A stretch of 64,000 bases of DNA from Magnetospirillum sp. GTDB lineage: Bacteria > Pseudomonadota > Alphaproteobacteria > Rhodospirillales > Magnetospirillaceae. Where the stretch lies: the NCBI GenBank assembly GCA_024707145.1, contig JANQAI010000001.1:64501-128500 (forward strand), written 5' to 3'. The translations under genes were made by a program, and so were the position numbers. The stretch's first letter is position 1. Each line of letters begins with the position of its first letter. The notes below the pieces were generated by a model. It saw nothing but the letters and a program-made list of their open reading frames with translations, was not told the origin of the DNA and made no database searches. Shown here in pieces: positions 37,873-47,144 of the stretch.

Positions 37873-39156
37873 ATGTCCAATGAGTTGCCCAAGACGCCGA
37901 TGCTCGACGAGCTGGAAGGCGGCCCGTGGCCCAGCTTCGTCAGCGGCCTGAAGCGCCTAGCCCAATCCGACGGCAAGCCCTACGCCCCGATGATGAAGGA
38001 CCTGCTGGGGCAGCTGGAGCGGTCCTACGAGACCCGCAAGGGCTACTGGAAGGGCGGCACCGTCGGCGTGTTCGGCTATGGCGCCGGCGTCATCCCGCGC
38101 TTTTCCGAGATCGCCGACGAATTCCCGGAATCGGCCGAGTTCCATACCCTGCGGGTGATGCCCCCGGCCGGCATGCACTATTCCACCGAGATCCTGCGCA
38201 AGCTGTGCGACATCTGGGAGAAGTACGGCTCCGGCCTGATCGCCCTGCACGGCCAGTCGGGCGACATCATGCTGCAGGGCACCCGCACCGAGAACGTGCA
38301 GCCCTGCTTCGATGAAATCAACGAACTGGGCTTCGACCTTGGCGGCGCCGGGGCCGGGGTGCGCACCTCGGTCTCCTGCGTCGGCGCCGCGCGCTGCGAG
38401 CAGTCGTGCTACGACGAGGCGCGGGCCATGCGCATGATCGTCAATTCCTTCCTGGACGAGATGCACCGGCCGTCGCTGCCCTACAAGTTCAAGTTCAAGT
38501 TCGCCGGCTGCGCCAACGACTGCGCCAACGCCACCCAGCGCTCGGACTTCGCCGTCATCGGCACCTGGAAGGACGACATCCAGGTGGACCAGGAGGCGTT
38601 CAAGGCCTACGTCGCCAGGAACGGCCGCAAATGGATGATCGACCAAGTCATCACCCTGTGCCCGACCACGGCGCTGTCGCTGAACGACGACGATACCCTG
38701 GCGGTCGACAACAAGAGCTGCGTGCGCTGCATGCACTGCATCAACGTGCTGACCAAGGCGTTGAAGCCGGGCAAGGAGCGCGGCTGCACCGTGCTGATCG
38801 GCGGCAAGCGCACGCTGAAGATCGGCGACCTGATGGGCACGGTGGTGACGGCGTTCCAGCCGCTCAAGACCGACGAGGATTACGAGGCGCTGCTCGACCT
38901 CGCCCGCCGGGTCATGGACTTCTTCATCGACAACGCGCTGGAGCACGAGCGCACCGGCGAGATGATCGAGCGCATCGGCCTGGTGAACTTCCTCGAAGGC
39001 ATCGGTGTCGATCTCGACCCCAACATGATCAACCACCCGCGGACCAATTCCTACGTGCGCACCGACACGTGGGACGAGGAAGCCCAGAAGTGGCGCGACC
39101 GCCATCCCGGCGGCGAAGCCGCGCATGCAACTACCGGCGGCCGGGCCGCCGAATAA
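37873..39156 (+). CDS. dsrA: Reverse-type dissimilatory sulfite reductase alpha subunit
   Basis: Oxidises persulfide-bound sulfur to sulfite in the cytoplasm as part of the DsrA2B2 siroheme enzyme. 427 residues. Siroheme-[4Fe-4S] cysteines lie in SVSCVGAARCEQSCYDEARA and KFAGCANDCANATQRSD. A ferredoxin insert shows CVRCMHCINVLTKALKPGKE. With DsrL, DsrEFH and DsrC present downstream, this is the oxidative type rather than the sulfate-reducing type. ATG at 37873 after AGGGAGG. First gene of a run of about 16 genes. Confidence 0.97.
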   Translation: MSNELPKTPMLDELEGGPWPSFVSGLKRLAQSDGKPYAPMMKDLLGQLERSYETRKGYWKGGTVGVFGYGAGVIPRFSEIADEFPESAEFHTLRVMPPAGMHYSTEILRKLCDIWEKYGSGLIALHGQSGDIMLQGTRTENVQPCFDEINELGFDLGGAGAGVRTSVSCVGAARCEQSCYDEARAMRMIVNSFLDEMHRPSLPYKFKFKFAGCANDCANATQRSDFAVIGTWKDDIQVDQEAFKAYVARNGRKWMIDQVITLCPTTALSLNDDDTLAVDNKSCVRCMHCINVLTKALKPGKERGCTVLIGGKRTLKIGDLMGTVVTAFQPLKTDEDYEALLDLARRVMDFFIDNALEHERTGEMIERIGLVNFLEGIGVDLDPNMINHPRTNSYVRTDTWDEEAQKWRDRHPGGEAAHATTGGRAAE

Positions 39157-39180
39157 CCAGACAGATCGAGGGAGGACACC

Positions 39181-40251
39181 TTGGCCGAATTGCGTCGACC
39201 GGTGGAAAGCGGCGTCCCCGACCCGTTTCCCTTCATGCATCCCGTGCTGAAGCAAAATTACGGGAACTGGAAATGGCATGACCGCCCGCGCCCGGGCGTG
39301 CTGCATCACGTCTCGTACTCGGGGCAGGAGGTGTGGACGGTGCGCGCCGGCACCCAGCGCCAGCTGGACGTCTTCACCGTGCGCCAGCTGTGCGACATCG
39401 CCGACGAGCTGGCCGAGGGCCACGTCCGCTTCACCGTGCGCTCCAACATCGAGTTCCTGCTGAGCCGGGCCGACAAGGTGGCGCCGCTGATCGCCCGGCT
39501 GGAGGCCGCGGGCTTCCCGGTGGGCGGCACCGGCAATTCGGTGTCCATGGTGTCGCACACCCAGGGCTGGCTGCATTGCGACATCCCCGGCACCGACGCC
39601 TCGGGCGTGGTCAAGGCGCTGATGGACGCCATGCACCGCGAGTTCGTCAGCGAGGAGATGCCCAACCGGGTGAAGATCACCACCTCGTGCTGCCAGATCA
39701 ATTGCGGTGGCCAGGGCGACATCGCCGTCAACATCCAGCACACCAAGCCGCCGGTGATCAACCACGACCTAGTCGCCAACGTGTGCGAGCGCCCGGCGGT
39801 GGTGGCCCGCTGTCCGGTGGCGGCCATCCGCCCGGCCATGGTCAACGGCAAGCCCAGCCTGGAGGTGGACGAGAAGAAATGCGTCTGCTGCGGCGCCTGC
39901 TATCCGCCGTGCCCGCCCATGCAGATCAACGATCCCGTCCACACCAAGCTGGCCATCTGGGTGGGCGGCAAGCATTCCTCGACCCGCTCCAAGCCCACCT
40001 TCCACAAGCTGGTGGCCGCCGGCATCCCCAACAACCCGCCGCGCTGGCCCGAGGCGACCGAGATCGTGCTGAAGATCCTGCACGCCTACAAGGAGAACGC
40101 CAAGGCGTGGGAACGCATGGGCGAGTGGATCGACCGCATCGGCTGGGCCCGCTTCTTCGAGCTGACCGACCTGCCGTTCACCAAGTTCCACGTGGACAGC
40201 TGGCGCGGTTCGCGCGGCAGCCTCAACGCCTCCGCTCAGCTGCGCTTCTAA
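39181..40251 (+). CDS. dsrB: Reverse-type dissimilatory sulfite reductase beta subunit
   Basis: Partner of DsrA; its siroheme is the active one. 356 residues beginning with TTG at 39181 after a strong GAGGGAGGA site. The siroheme cluster cysteines are in KITTSCCQINCGGQGDIAVN; the ferredoxin domain has CVCCGACYPPCPPMQINDPV. Intact and 24 bases after dsrA. Confidence 0.97.
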   Translation: MAELRRPVESGVPDPFPFMHPVLKQNYGNWKWHDRPRPGVLHHVSYSGQEVWTVRAGTQRQLDVFTVRQLCDIADELAEGHVRFTVRSNIEFLLSRADKVAPLIARLEAAGFPVGGTGNSVSMVSHTQGWLHCDIPGTDASGVVKALMDAMHREFVSEEMPNRVKITTSCCQINCGGQGDIAVNIQHTKPPVINHDLVANVCERPAVVARCPVAAIRPAMVNGKPSLEVDEKKCVCCGACYPPCPPMQINDPVHTKLAIWVGGKHSSTRSKPTFHKLVAAGIPNNPPRWPEATEIVLKILHAYKENAKAWERMGEWIDRIGWARFFELTDLPFTKFHVDSWRGSRGSLNASAQLRF

Positions 40252-40263
40252 GGGGGAGCCGAG

Positions 40264-40623
40264 ATGAAGTTCGCCATTCTGGTCAACGAGGGGCCGTTCA
40301 ACCACCAGGCCTCGGATTCCGCCTACCAGTTCATCAAGGCGGCGCTCGCCAAGGGGCACGAGGTGCTGCGGGTGTTCTTCTATTACGACGGCGTGCTGAA
40401 CGGCAACCGCCTGTCGGAACCGCAATCCGACGACCGCAACATCGTCGCCCGCTGGAGCAAGCTGGCCGAGGCGCACGGCACCGACCTGGCCGTCTGCGTC
40501 GCCGCCGGCCTGCGCCGGGGCATCAAGGACGAGGTGCTGGCCAAGGGGTTCCGCATCACCGGCCTGGGCCAGCTGATCGAGGCCGGCATCGATGCCGACC
40601 GCACCGTCGTGTTCGGCGATTGA
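40264..40623 (+). CDS. dsrE: DsrE, sulfurtransferase subunit of DsrEFH
   Basis: Part of the cytoplasmic DsrE2F2H2 complex that passes sulfur from TusA to DsrC. 119 residues with the sulfur-carrying cysteine at residue 78 (DLAVCVAAGLRRGI), the position known for Allochromatium DsrE. 12 bases after dsrB with GGGGGAG. Presence of this active cysteine is diagnostic for sulfur oxidisers. Confidence 0.96.
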   Translation: MKFAILVNEGPFNHQASDSAYQFIKAALAKGHEVLRVFFYYDGVLNGNRLSEPQSDDRNIVARWSKLAEAHGTDLAVCVAAGLRRGIKDEVLAKGFRITGLGQLIEAGIDADRTVVFGD

Positions 40624-40634
40624 AGGAGAAGACC

Positions 40635-41015
40635 ATGAGCGACACCGAAGACCCCGTGGTCAAGCGGTTCATGATCGTCAACCGCAAGGCCCCGCACGGC
40701 AGCATCTACGCCCTGGAGGTGCTGGAGATGGTGCTCATCTCGGCCATGTTCGACCAGGACGTCCACCTCGCCTTCCTCGACGACGGCGTCTTCCAGATCC
40801 GCAAGGGCCAGACCCCGGCGGCGCTGGAGATGAAGGACTTCTCCAAGACCTATCGCGCCCTCGATGGCTACGGCATCGAGAAGCTGTTCGTCGAACGGGA
40901 ATCCATGGAGGAGCGCGGCCTGACCGAGGCCGACTTCGTGGTGCCGGTCGAGGTCATCGACCGCGCCGCCCTGTCCGGGCTGATGGACACCATGGACGTG
41001 GTTCTGAGCGCCTGA
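40635..41015 (+). CDS. dsrF: DsrF, structural subunit of DsrEFH
   Basis: 126 residues of the DsrE/F-like fold (FMIVNRKAPHGSIYALEVLE, MFDQDVHLAFLDDGVFQI). No cysteine is visible, which fits the view that DsrF is structural while DsrE and DsrH carry the conserved cysteines. Follows dsrE by 11 bases with AAGGAGAAG. Confidence 0.95.
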   Translation: MSDTEDPVVKRFMIVNRKAPHGSIYALEVLEMVLISAMFDQDVHLAFLDDGVFQIRKGQTPAALEMKDFSKTYRALDGYGIEKLFVERESMEERGLTEADFVVPVEVIDRAALSGLMDTMDVVLSA

Positions 41016-41026
41016 AGGAGGGGCCC

Positions 41027-41329
41027 ATGCTGCATACCGTCAACAAGTCGCCCTTCGAGCGCAATACGCTGGAGGCCTGCCTCAAGCGCGCCGTCAAGGG
41101 CTCGGCCATCCTGCTGATCGAGGATGCCGTCTACGCCGCCACCCAGGGTTCCACCCTGGCCGGGGCCATGGCCGAGGCGGCCAAGTCCTTCGACATCTAC
41201 GTGCTCGGCCCCGATTTGGCCGCCCGCGGCCTGGCCGAGGCGCCGCTGGTGACCGGCCTGCGCAGCGTCGACTACGCCGGTTTCGTCGATCTGGCGGTGG
41301 AACAGGGACTGGTCCAATCCTGGTTGTGA
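41027..41329 (+). CDS. dsrH: DsrH, subunit of DsrEFH
   Basis: 100 residues, related to TusB. MLHTVNKSPFERNTLEACLK is the typical start, with a conserved cysteine at residue 18. It completes the DsrEFH hexamer that handles persulfide sulfur. 11 bases after dsrF with AAGGAGGGG. Intact. Confidence 0.95.
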   Translation: MLHTVNKSPFERNTLEACLKRAVKGSAILLIEDAVYAATQGSTLAGAMAEAAKSFDIYVLGPDLAARGLAEAPLVTGLRSVDYAGFVDLAVEQGLVQSWL

Positions 41330-41349
41330 AAGAAGAGGGAGAAAGAACA

Positions 41350-41682
41350 ATGGGTTACATGGTTGAAGGCAAGGACGTCGATCACGACGAGGAAGGCTAC
41401 CTCACCGATATCTCGGTGTGGTCGGAGCCGCTGGCCAAGATGATCGCGGACAAGGAAGGGGTCAATCTGACGGCCGAGCACTGGGAGGTCATCAACTTCC
41501 TGCGCGAATATTACGCCGAATACCAGATCGCCCCGGCCATCCGCGTGTTGACCAAGGCCATCACCAAGAAGCTGGGGGCCGAGAAGGGCTCCAACAAATA
41601 CCTGTACGAGCTGTTCCCGTACGGCCCGGCCAAGCAGGCGTGCAAGATCGCCGGCCTGCCCAAGCCGACTGGCTGCGTGTGA
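41350..41682 (+). CDS. dsrC: DsrC, sulfur carrier protein
   Basis: The substrate carrier of DsrAB; a persulfide or trisulfide forms on its C-terminal arm. 110 residues ending KQACKIAGLPKPTGCV, with the two essential cysteines at 98 and 109 spaced by ten residues, so this is a true DsrC, not a TusE-only form. Start ATG at 41350 after AGGGAGAAAG. It is followed by a 177-base gap with a GC-rich repeat, the largest gap inside the operon. Confidence 0.97.
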   Translation: MGYMVEGKDVDHDEEGYLTDISVWSEPLAKMIADKEGVNLTAEHWEVINFLREYYAEYQIAPAIRVLTKAITKKLGAEKGSNKYLYELFPYGPAKQACKIAGLPKPTGCV

Positions 41683-41714
41683 CTTCAGCCGCTGGGGCGT
41701 CGCTGACCGAGGGC

Positions 41715-41835
41715 ATGCTCCCTCCCCCGGCAGAGCTGGGGGTGGGCCGGGGTGGGGGCTGGCGGGAACGGGAATGCCGGCGGATGCAGGCCCCCTCCCG
41801 ACCTCCCCCGCCTGCGGCGAGGGGAGGGGCGCGGC
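41715..41835. repeat. GC-rich inverted-repeat element between dsrC and dsrM
   Basis: The gap holds CTCCCTCCCCCGGCAGAGCT followed by GGGGGTGGG, then later CCTCCCGACCTCCCCC, then GAGGGGAGGGG. The C-rich and G-rich blocks can pair both locally and end to end. It resembles dispersed intergenic palindromes of GC-rich proteobacteria. In this place it could stabilise the upstream dsrABEFHC mRNA or reduce read-through to the membrane genes. Confidence 0.5.
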
Positions 41836-41859
41836 AAAGAGGGCAAGGAGGATGAATTG

Positions 41860-42579
41860 GTGCTGAGCATGGCGATGGGCATTCTGCTGGCGACGGCGGC
41901 CGTGGTGCTGGTGGTGGGGCTGGCGCTCCGCATCCGCCTGTACTGGGTGACGCCGGCCCCCTTGCGCATCCCCACCATGCCGGCGCCGTTGACCCGGCGC
42001 GGCGCCGCCTTGCGTGTCGCCCGCGAGGTGGTGCTGTTCCACAGCCTGTTCCGGGGGGACAAGCTTTTGTGGCTGGCCTCCATGCTGTTTCATGCCGGTC
42101 TGGCCCTGGTGCTGGCCCGCCACCTGCGCTACGCCTTCGATCCGGCGCCGCTGCCGGTGGTGCTGGTGCAGCCGTTGGGCCTCTACGGGTCCTTCGCCAT
42201 GATGGCCGGGCTGGCGCTGCTGCTCGCCCGCCGCCTGGTGCTGTCGGCGGTGCGCCATGTCAGCCGCGCCACCGATTACGGCTGGCTGCTGCTGCTGCTG
42301 GCCATCGGCGGCTCGGGCCTGGCCATGACCTTCCTGGTCCATACCGACATCATGGGGCTGAAGGCGTTCCTGGCCGGAAACGGGCCGCTGCCCGGCGACC
42401 CTGCCCTGGTCGCCCATCTGGCGCTGGTGGCGGCGCTGGCCCTCGGGCTGCCGTTCTCCAAGCTGCTGCACATCCCCGGCATCTTCTTCAGCCCGACCCG
42501 CAACCAGGCCGACGATGCCCGCGACCGTCGCCATGTCGCCCCCTGGGCACGTTCCTTCGACGAGGCCGGCCATGGCTGA
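41860..42579 (+). CDS. dsrM: DsrM, haem b membrane subunit of DsrMKJOP
   Basis: A NarI-like membrane protein linking the quinone pool to DsrK. 239 residues from GTG at 41860, eight bases after AAGGAGG (TTG at 41857 is equally possible). About five helices, for example MGILLATAAVVLVVGLAL and LLLLLAIGGSGLAMTFLV, with histidines such as LFHSLF, MLFHAGLAL and VAHLAL as haem ligand candidates. Its end overlaps dsrK by eight bases. Confidence 0.92.
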   Translation: MLSMAMGILLATAAVVLVVGLALRIRLYWVTPAPLRIPTMPAPLTRRGAALRVAREVVLFHSLFRGDKLLWLASMLFHAGLALVLARHLRYAFDPAPLPVVLVQPLGLYGSFAMMAGLALLLARRLVLSAVRHVSRATDYGWLLLLLAIGGSGLAMTFLVHTDIMGLKAFLAGNGPLPGDPALVAHLALVAALALGLPFSKLLHIPGIFFSPTRNQADDARDRRHVAPWARSFDEAGHG

Positions 42580-44062
42580 TTTCCAGACCCCCGTCCTGAC
42601 CGCCGATCCCGAGCTGGCGCCGGTTCCCGCCTTGGCTCCGGGCGCTGCCGGGCATCTCAAGCCCTTCGTGGCGCAGCCCGCCCACAATCAGGCGCTGGGC
42701 TTCCCCGGCGAACTGGCAGAGGGCTGGGAAGCCCGCGCGGTGGATAAGCTGGAGGAACTGCTCGGCCGCTACCGCTCGCTGCGGGTCTATCTCGACATCT
42801 GCGTCAAATGCGGTGCCTGCGCCGACAAATGCCACTTCTTCCTCGGCACCGGCGACCCCAACAACATGCCGGTGGCGCGCCAGGACCTGCTGCGCAGCAT
42901 CTACCGCAAGTACTTCACCCCCGCCGGCAAGGTGCTGGGCGGGCTGGCGGGGGCGCGGCCGCTGGACCGGGCGGTGCTGGACGAATGGTACAGCTATTTC
43001 CACCAGTGCTCGCAGTGCCGCCGCTGCTCGGTGTTCTGCCCCTACGGCATCGACACCGCCGAGATATCCATGGCGGCGCGCGAGATCATGGACGCCATCG
43101 GCCAGGGCCAGAAGTACTGCAACGAGATCATCGGCAAGGTCCACAAGATCGGCAACAATCTGGGCCTGCCCGAACCGGCGCTGGCCGACACCCTGGAGGG
43201 GCTGGAGGAGGATGTGCTCGACGCCACCGGGGTGGCGGTCAAGTTCCCCCTCGACGTCCACGGCGCCGACGTCCTGCTGGTCACCCCCTCGGCCGATTTC
43301 TTCGCCGAGCCGCACGTGGACGGCCTGATCGGCTACGCCAAGGTGTTCCACCAGGCGGGACTGTCGTGGACGCTCAGTTCCTACGCCTCGGAAGCGGCCA
43401 ACTTTGCCATGTTCATCGGTTCGTACGAGCAGATGCACAAGATCGCCTTGCGCATCCGTCAGGCGGCGCTGGATTTGGGGGTCAAGCGCATTGTCTTCGG
43501 CGAATGCGGCCATGCCTGGCGGGTGGCGTACTCGTTCCTCAACACCCTGGTGGGGCCGTGGGATTTCCTCGACCCGCGCTATCCGGTGCCGCAGCACATC
43601 CTGGAGGTGACCCTGGGGCTGATCCGCTCGGGCGGCATCCGGCTGGACAAGGACGCCAATGCCGGCATGACGGTGACCTTCCACGACAGCTGCAACGTCG
43701 CCCGCGGCGCCCGCATGGGCGAGGCCCCCGGCGGCCAGTTCGCCATCCCGCGCGAGGTGATCCGCGCCTGCGTGCCGAAATTCGTCGACATGCATCCCGA
43801 CACCATCGGCGACAAGACCTTCTGTTGCGGCGGCGGCGGCGGGCTGCTCACCGACGACCTGATCGAACTGCGGGTCAAGGGCGCCCGCCCGCGCATGGAC
43901 GCGCTGGCCCAGGTGGTCCAGGACCACGGGGTGACGCACATGGTGGCCATCTGCGCCATCTGCAAAAGCCAGTTCAGCAAGGTGCTGCCCTATTACGGCT
44001 TCGACATGGGGATGATCCAGTCCCTGCATCAACTGGTCGGCAACGCCATCCGGCTGGGCTGA
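42572..44062 (+). CDS. dsrK: DsrK, HdrD-like Fe-S catalytic subunit of DsrMKJOP
   Basis: Cytoplasmic subunit thought to exchange electrons with DsrC thiols. 496 residues. Two [4Fe-4S] motifs come first (CVKCGACADKCHFF with GTGDPNN, and CSQCRRCSVFCPYGID), then two CCG-type cysteine domains (GECGHAWRVAYS, FHDSCNVARG, TFCCGGGGGLL and AICAICKSQF) binding the noncubane cluster. Overlaps dsrM, so translation is coupled. Confidence 0.96.
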   Translation: MADFQTPVLTADPELAPVPALAPGAAGHLKPFVAQPAHNQALGFPGELAEGWEARAVDKLEELLGRYRSLRVYLDICVKCGACADKCHFFLGTGDPNNMPVARQDLLRSIYRKYFTPAGKVLGGLAGARPLDRAVLDEWYSYFHQCSQCRRCSVFCPYGIDTAEISMAAREIMDAIGQGQKYCNEIIGKVHKIGNNLGLPEPALADTLEGLEEDVLDATGVAVKFPLDVHGADVLLVTPSADFFAEPHVDGLIGYAKVFHQAGLSWTLSSYASEAANFAMFIGSYEQMHKIALRIRQAALDLGVKRIVFGECGHAWRVAYSFLNTLVGPWDFLDPRYPVPQHILEVTLGLIRSGGIRLDKDANAGMTVTFHDSCNVARGARMGEAPGGQFAIPREVIRACVPKFVDMHPDTIGDKTFCCGGGGGLLTDDLIELRVKGARPRMDALAQVVQDHGVTHMVAICAICKSQFSKVLPYYGFDMGMIQSLHQLVGNAIRLG

Positions 44063-44096
44063 AACAAGAAACGGTTTTGTGGAGGAGACACCAAGG

Positions 44097-46040
44097 ATGA
44101 CCGAACAGGGCTCGACCCCGTCCACAGCGCTCACCTTCCGCCGCTTCAGGGATGGCGACAGCGCCCATCGGCCGTGGCAGGAGGAAATCTTCAAGGCCGG
44201 CTGGTCGCACAAATGCCCGACCTACCTGCACCGCACGCCGCCCTGCCAGGGCGCCTGCCCGTCGGGACACGACGTGCGCGGCTGGCTGGCGGCGGTGCGC
44301 GGCCAGGACAAGGCCAAGGACGGCACCGGCTGGCAGGAATTCGCCTTCCGCCGCATGACCGCCGCCAATCCGTTCCCGGCGGTGATGGGCCGGGTCTGCC
44401 CGGCCCCGTGCGAGGATGGCTGCAACCGCAACGAGGTCGAGGATCACGTCGGCATCAACGCGGTGGAGCATTTCGTCGGCGACTGGGCGCTGGCCAACGG
44501 CCTGGGCTTCGCCAGGCCGGCGGCCGAGACCGGCAAGCGGGTGGTGGTGGTGGGCGGCGGCCCCGCCGGGCTGTCGGCGGCCTATCACCTGCGTCGGCGC
44601 GGCCATGGCGTGACCATCCTGGACGACCACGACCGGCTGGGCGGCATGATGCGCTTCGGCATTCCCGGCTACCGCACCCCCCGCGACGTGCTGGACGGCG
44701 AGATCCAGCGCATCCTCGACATGGGGGTGGAGGTGCGGCTCAACACCCGGGCCGGCCGCGACGTCACCATCGCCGAACTGGAGGAAACCTACGACGCCAT
44801 CTTCTGGGCGGTGGGCACCCATGCCGGGCGTGGCCTGCCCGTTCCCGGCGCCGACGCCCCCAATTGCGTCACCGGCGTCGCCTTCCTGCGCGCCTTCAAC
44901 GAGGGACGCCTGCAGGCCGTCACCGGCAAGGTGGTGGTGGTGGGCGGCGGCGACACCTCCATCGACGTCGCCTCGGTGGCCCGCCGCCTCGGCCATATCG
45001 AGCATGTCCACGACAAAGACCGGCCCGAGGCGGTGGTGCTGGGCAACACCGCCCATGACGTGGCCGCCACGGCCAGTCGCCAGGGCGCCGAGGTGGTGCT
45101 GACCTCGCTGTTCCCGGTCGAGCGCATGATGGCGGCCCAGCACGAAATCGACGACGCCCGCCGCGAGGGAGTGCGCATCGAGGGGGGCGTCATGCCGCTG
45201 GAGGTGCTGAAGGACGCCTCGGGCCGGGCGCGGGCGCTCAGGATGTGCCGTTGCGAGATGGAGGGCATGACGCCCAGGCCCATCGCCGGTACCGAATACG
45301 AGATCGAGTGCGAGCTGGTGGTGGCCGCCATTGGCCAGAAGGGCGATCTCGACGGGCTGAAGGAACTGGATTCCGGCAACGGCTTCATCGCCGCCGACCG
45401 CCAGATGCGGGTGCCCGGCCGCAAGGGCCACTTCGTCGGCGGCGACGTGGTGCGGCCCCATCTGCTCACCACCGCCATCGGTCACGGCCGCATCGCCGCT
45501 GAAAGCATCGACCTCTATCTGCGCGGCGAGGAGATGGACAAGCGCCCCCGGGTGGACGTGGTCTATTTCGACATGATCGACCGCCTGGCCGCCGACGGCA
45601 AGGCGCCGGAACCGGCGCCCGGCCCCACCCGCGGCACCAGCGAGTCCAAATTCGCCGTCCACAATTACGACGACCGCTCGAAATACGACATCGTCACGCA
45701 CGAGGACCTGTTCCTCGGCCATTTCCAGCACACCCCGCGCCATCAACGCCGCCACGAGGGGGTGAATGGTGATCAGGTGCTGGGCAATTTCGACGAGCGC
45801 CTGCGCCCGCTTTCCGAGGCCGACGTGGTGGCCGAGGCCAAGCGCTGCATGAGCTGTGGCCTGTGCCTGGAATGCGATAATTGCCTGGTCTATTGCCCCC
45901 AGGACGCCATCGAGCGGGTGCCGAAGGCCGAACGCGCCCCGGGGCGCTACGTGCAGACCGACTACAGCCGTTGCATCGGTTGCCACATCTGCCACGACGT
46001 CTGCCCGGCGGGCTACATCCAGATGGGCATGGGGGAGTGA
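44097..46040 (+). CDS. dsrL: DsrL, NAD(P)H:acceptor oxidoreductase with ferredoxin domains
   Basis: A 647-residue iron-sulfur flavoprotein related to the small subunit of glutamate synthase, needed for sulfur oxidation and thought to take electrons from DsrAB to NAD. The N-terminal cluster region (CQGACPSGHDVRGW, CPAPCEDGCNRNEVED) is followed by the FAD site VVVVGGGPAGLSAAYHLRRR, the pyridine-nucleotide site VVVVGGGDTSIDVASVARRL, and C-terminal ferredoxin motifs CMSCGLCLECDNCLVYCP and CIGCHICHDVCPAGY. ATG at 44097, nine bases after GGAGGAG. Confidence 0.96.
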   Translation: MTEQGSTPSTALTFRRFRDGDSAHRPWQEEIFKAGWSHKCPTYLHRTPPCQGACPSGHDVRGWLAAVRGQDKAKDGTGWQEFAFRRMTAANPFPAVMGRVCPAPCEDGCNRNEVEDHVGINAVEHFVGDWALANGLGFARPAAETGKRVVVVGGGPAGLSAAYHLRRRGHGVTILDDHDRLGGMMRFGIPGYRTPRDVLDGEIQRILDMGVEVRLNTRAGRDVTIAELEETYDAIFWAVGTHAGRGLPVPGADAPNCVTGVAFLRAFNEGRLQAVTGKVVVVGGGDTSIDVASVARRLGHIEHVHDKDRPEAVVLGNTAHDVAATASRQGAEVVLTSLFPVERMMAAQHEIDDARREGVRIEGGVMPLEVLKDASGRARALRMCRCEMEGMTPRPIAGTEYEIECELVVAAIGQKGDLDGLKELDSGNGFIAADRQMRVPGRKGHFVGGDVVRPHLLTTAIGHGRIAAESIDLYLRGEEMDKRPRVDVVYFDMIDRLAADGKAPEPAPGPTRGTSESKFAVHNYDDRSKYDIVTHEDLFLGHFQHTPRHQRRHEGVNGDQVLGNFDERLRPLSEADVVAEAKRCMSCGLCLECDNCLVYCPQDAIERVPKAERAPGRYVQTDYSRCIGCHICHDVCPAGYIQMGMGE

Positions 46041-46044
46041 GCCC

Positions 46045-46440
46045 ATGGCGGTCTGGTGGCGGGCCCTGCTGATGGTCGTGGTGTTGGTGCTGGGGGCGGC
46101 GGGGGCCGCCCCGGCGGCCGAGCCCACGGCGGATATGCTGTCGGCGGCGGCGGCGAAAGGGGAATGCTTGGCGTCCCGCGACGTCATGCGCCGCACCCAC
46201 ATGGACATGCTGCGGCACCAGCGCGACCAAGTGGTGCGGCTGGGCCTGCGCCGGTCGGGCGCCGGCCTGGGGGAATGCGTCGCCTGCCACGCGGTGGCCG
46301 GTGACGACGGCCGCGCCGTCGCCGTGTCCGACGACCGCCATTTCTGCGCCGGCTGCCACCGCTCGGCGGCGGTGTCGGTGGATTGCTTCGGCTGCCACCG
46401 CTCCACCCCCGACGACCGGACGGCGGGAGGGCGGCCATGA
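46045..46440 (+). CDS. dsrJ: DsrJ, periplasmic triheme cytochrome c
   Basis: 131 residues with an N-terminal membrane anchor (WWRALLMVVVLVLGAAGA) and three CxxCH haem motifs (CVACH, CAGCH, CFGCH). A further cysteine in KGECLASRDVMRRTH corresponds to the unusual His/Cys haem ligand described for Allochromatium DsrJ. Four bases after dsrL; overlaps dsrO by four bases. Confidence 0.95.
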   Translation: MAVWWRALLMVVVLVLGAAGAAPAAEPTADMLSAAAAKGECLASRDVMRRTHMDMLRHQRDQVVRLGLRRSGAGLGECVACHAVAGDDGRAVAVSDDRHFCAGCHRSAAVSVDCFGCHRSTPDDRTAGGRP

Positions 46441-47129
46441 ACCGGCGCGCCGTGGTTCACGGCCTGCTGGCCGGCGCCGCGCTGACCCTGGCGCCCGGAG
46501 TGACGCTGCTGCGGGCCGCGCCCGTCGCCGCGCCGGGCCGGCGCTGGGGGCTGCTGATCGACGCCGGCCGTTGCCGGGAAGGCTGCGACGCCTGCGTCGA
46601 TGCCTGCCAGGCCGAGCACGGCTGGGGGGGCCATGGCCTGGGTGCCGCCGATCCCCACTGGATCCGCAAAGTGGAATTCTCCGGCGGCGGCGCGGCCCGC
46701 TCGGCGCCGGTCATGTGCCAGCATTGCGGCGATGCCCCGTGCGTCCAGGTGTGTCCGACCACGGCGTCGTTCCAGCGGGCGGACGGCATCGTGCTGGTGG
46801 ACCGCCACCGCTGCATCGGCTGCCGCTACTGCATCATGGCCTGCCCGATCAAGGCGCGTTCGTTCGTGCACGACACCATCACCGGCCAGCACGGGCACGC
46901 GCCGCGCGGCAAGGGCACCGCCGAGGGCTGCACCCTGTGCGCCCACCGGGTGGATGCCGGCCGCCTGCCGGCCTGCGTCGAGGCCTGCGCTGGACAGGCC
47001 GGCGCCATGCTGTTCGGCGACCTCAACGACCCGGCGAGCGAGATCGCCCAGGCGGTGCGCCGCCACGCCGCGACCCGCCTGCGGCCCGATCTCGGGCTCG
47101 ATGCCGGCGTCGCCTATCTGGACCTGTAG
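46437..47129 (+). CDS. dsrO: DsrO, periplasmic Fe-S subunit of DsrMKJOP
   Basis: 230 residues. A leader with paired arginines (MNRRAVVHGLLAGAALTLAP) suggests Tat export. Four ferredoxin-type cysteine groups follow: CREGCDACVDACQ, CQHCGDAPCVQVCP, CIGCRYCIMACP and CTLCAHRV with CVEAC. It connects DsrJ haems to the DsrP membrane subunit. Starts inside the last codons of dsrJ (ATGA). Confidence 0.95.
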   Translation: MNRRAVVHGLLAGAALTLAPGVTLLRAAPVAAPGRRWGLLIDAGRCREGCDACVDACQAEHGWGGHGLGAADPHWIRKVEFSGGGAARSAPVMCQHCGDAPCVQVCPTTASFQRADGIVLVDRHRCIGCRYCIMACPIKARSFVHDTITGQHGHAPRGKGTAEGCTLCAHRVDAGRLPACVEACAGQAGAMLFGDLNDPASEIAQAVRRHAATRLRPDLGLDAGVAYLDL

Positions 47130-47144
47130 GAGGGGGAGACATCC

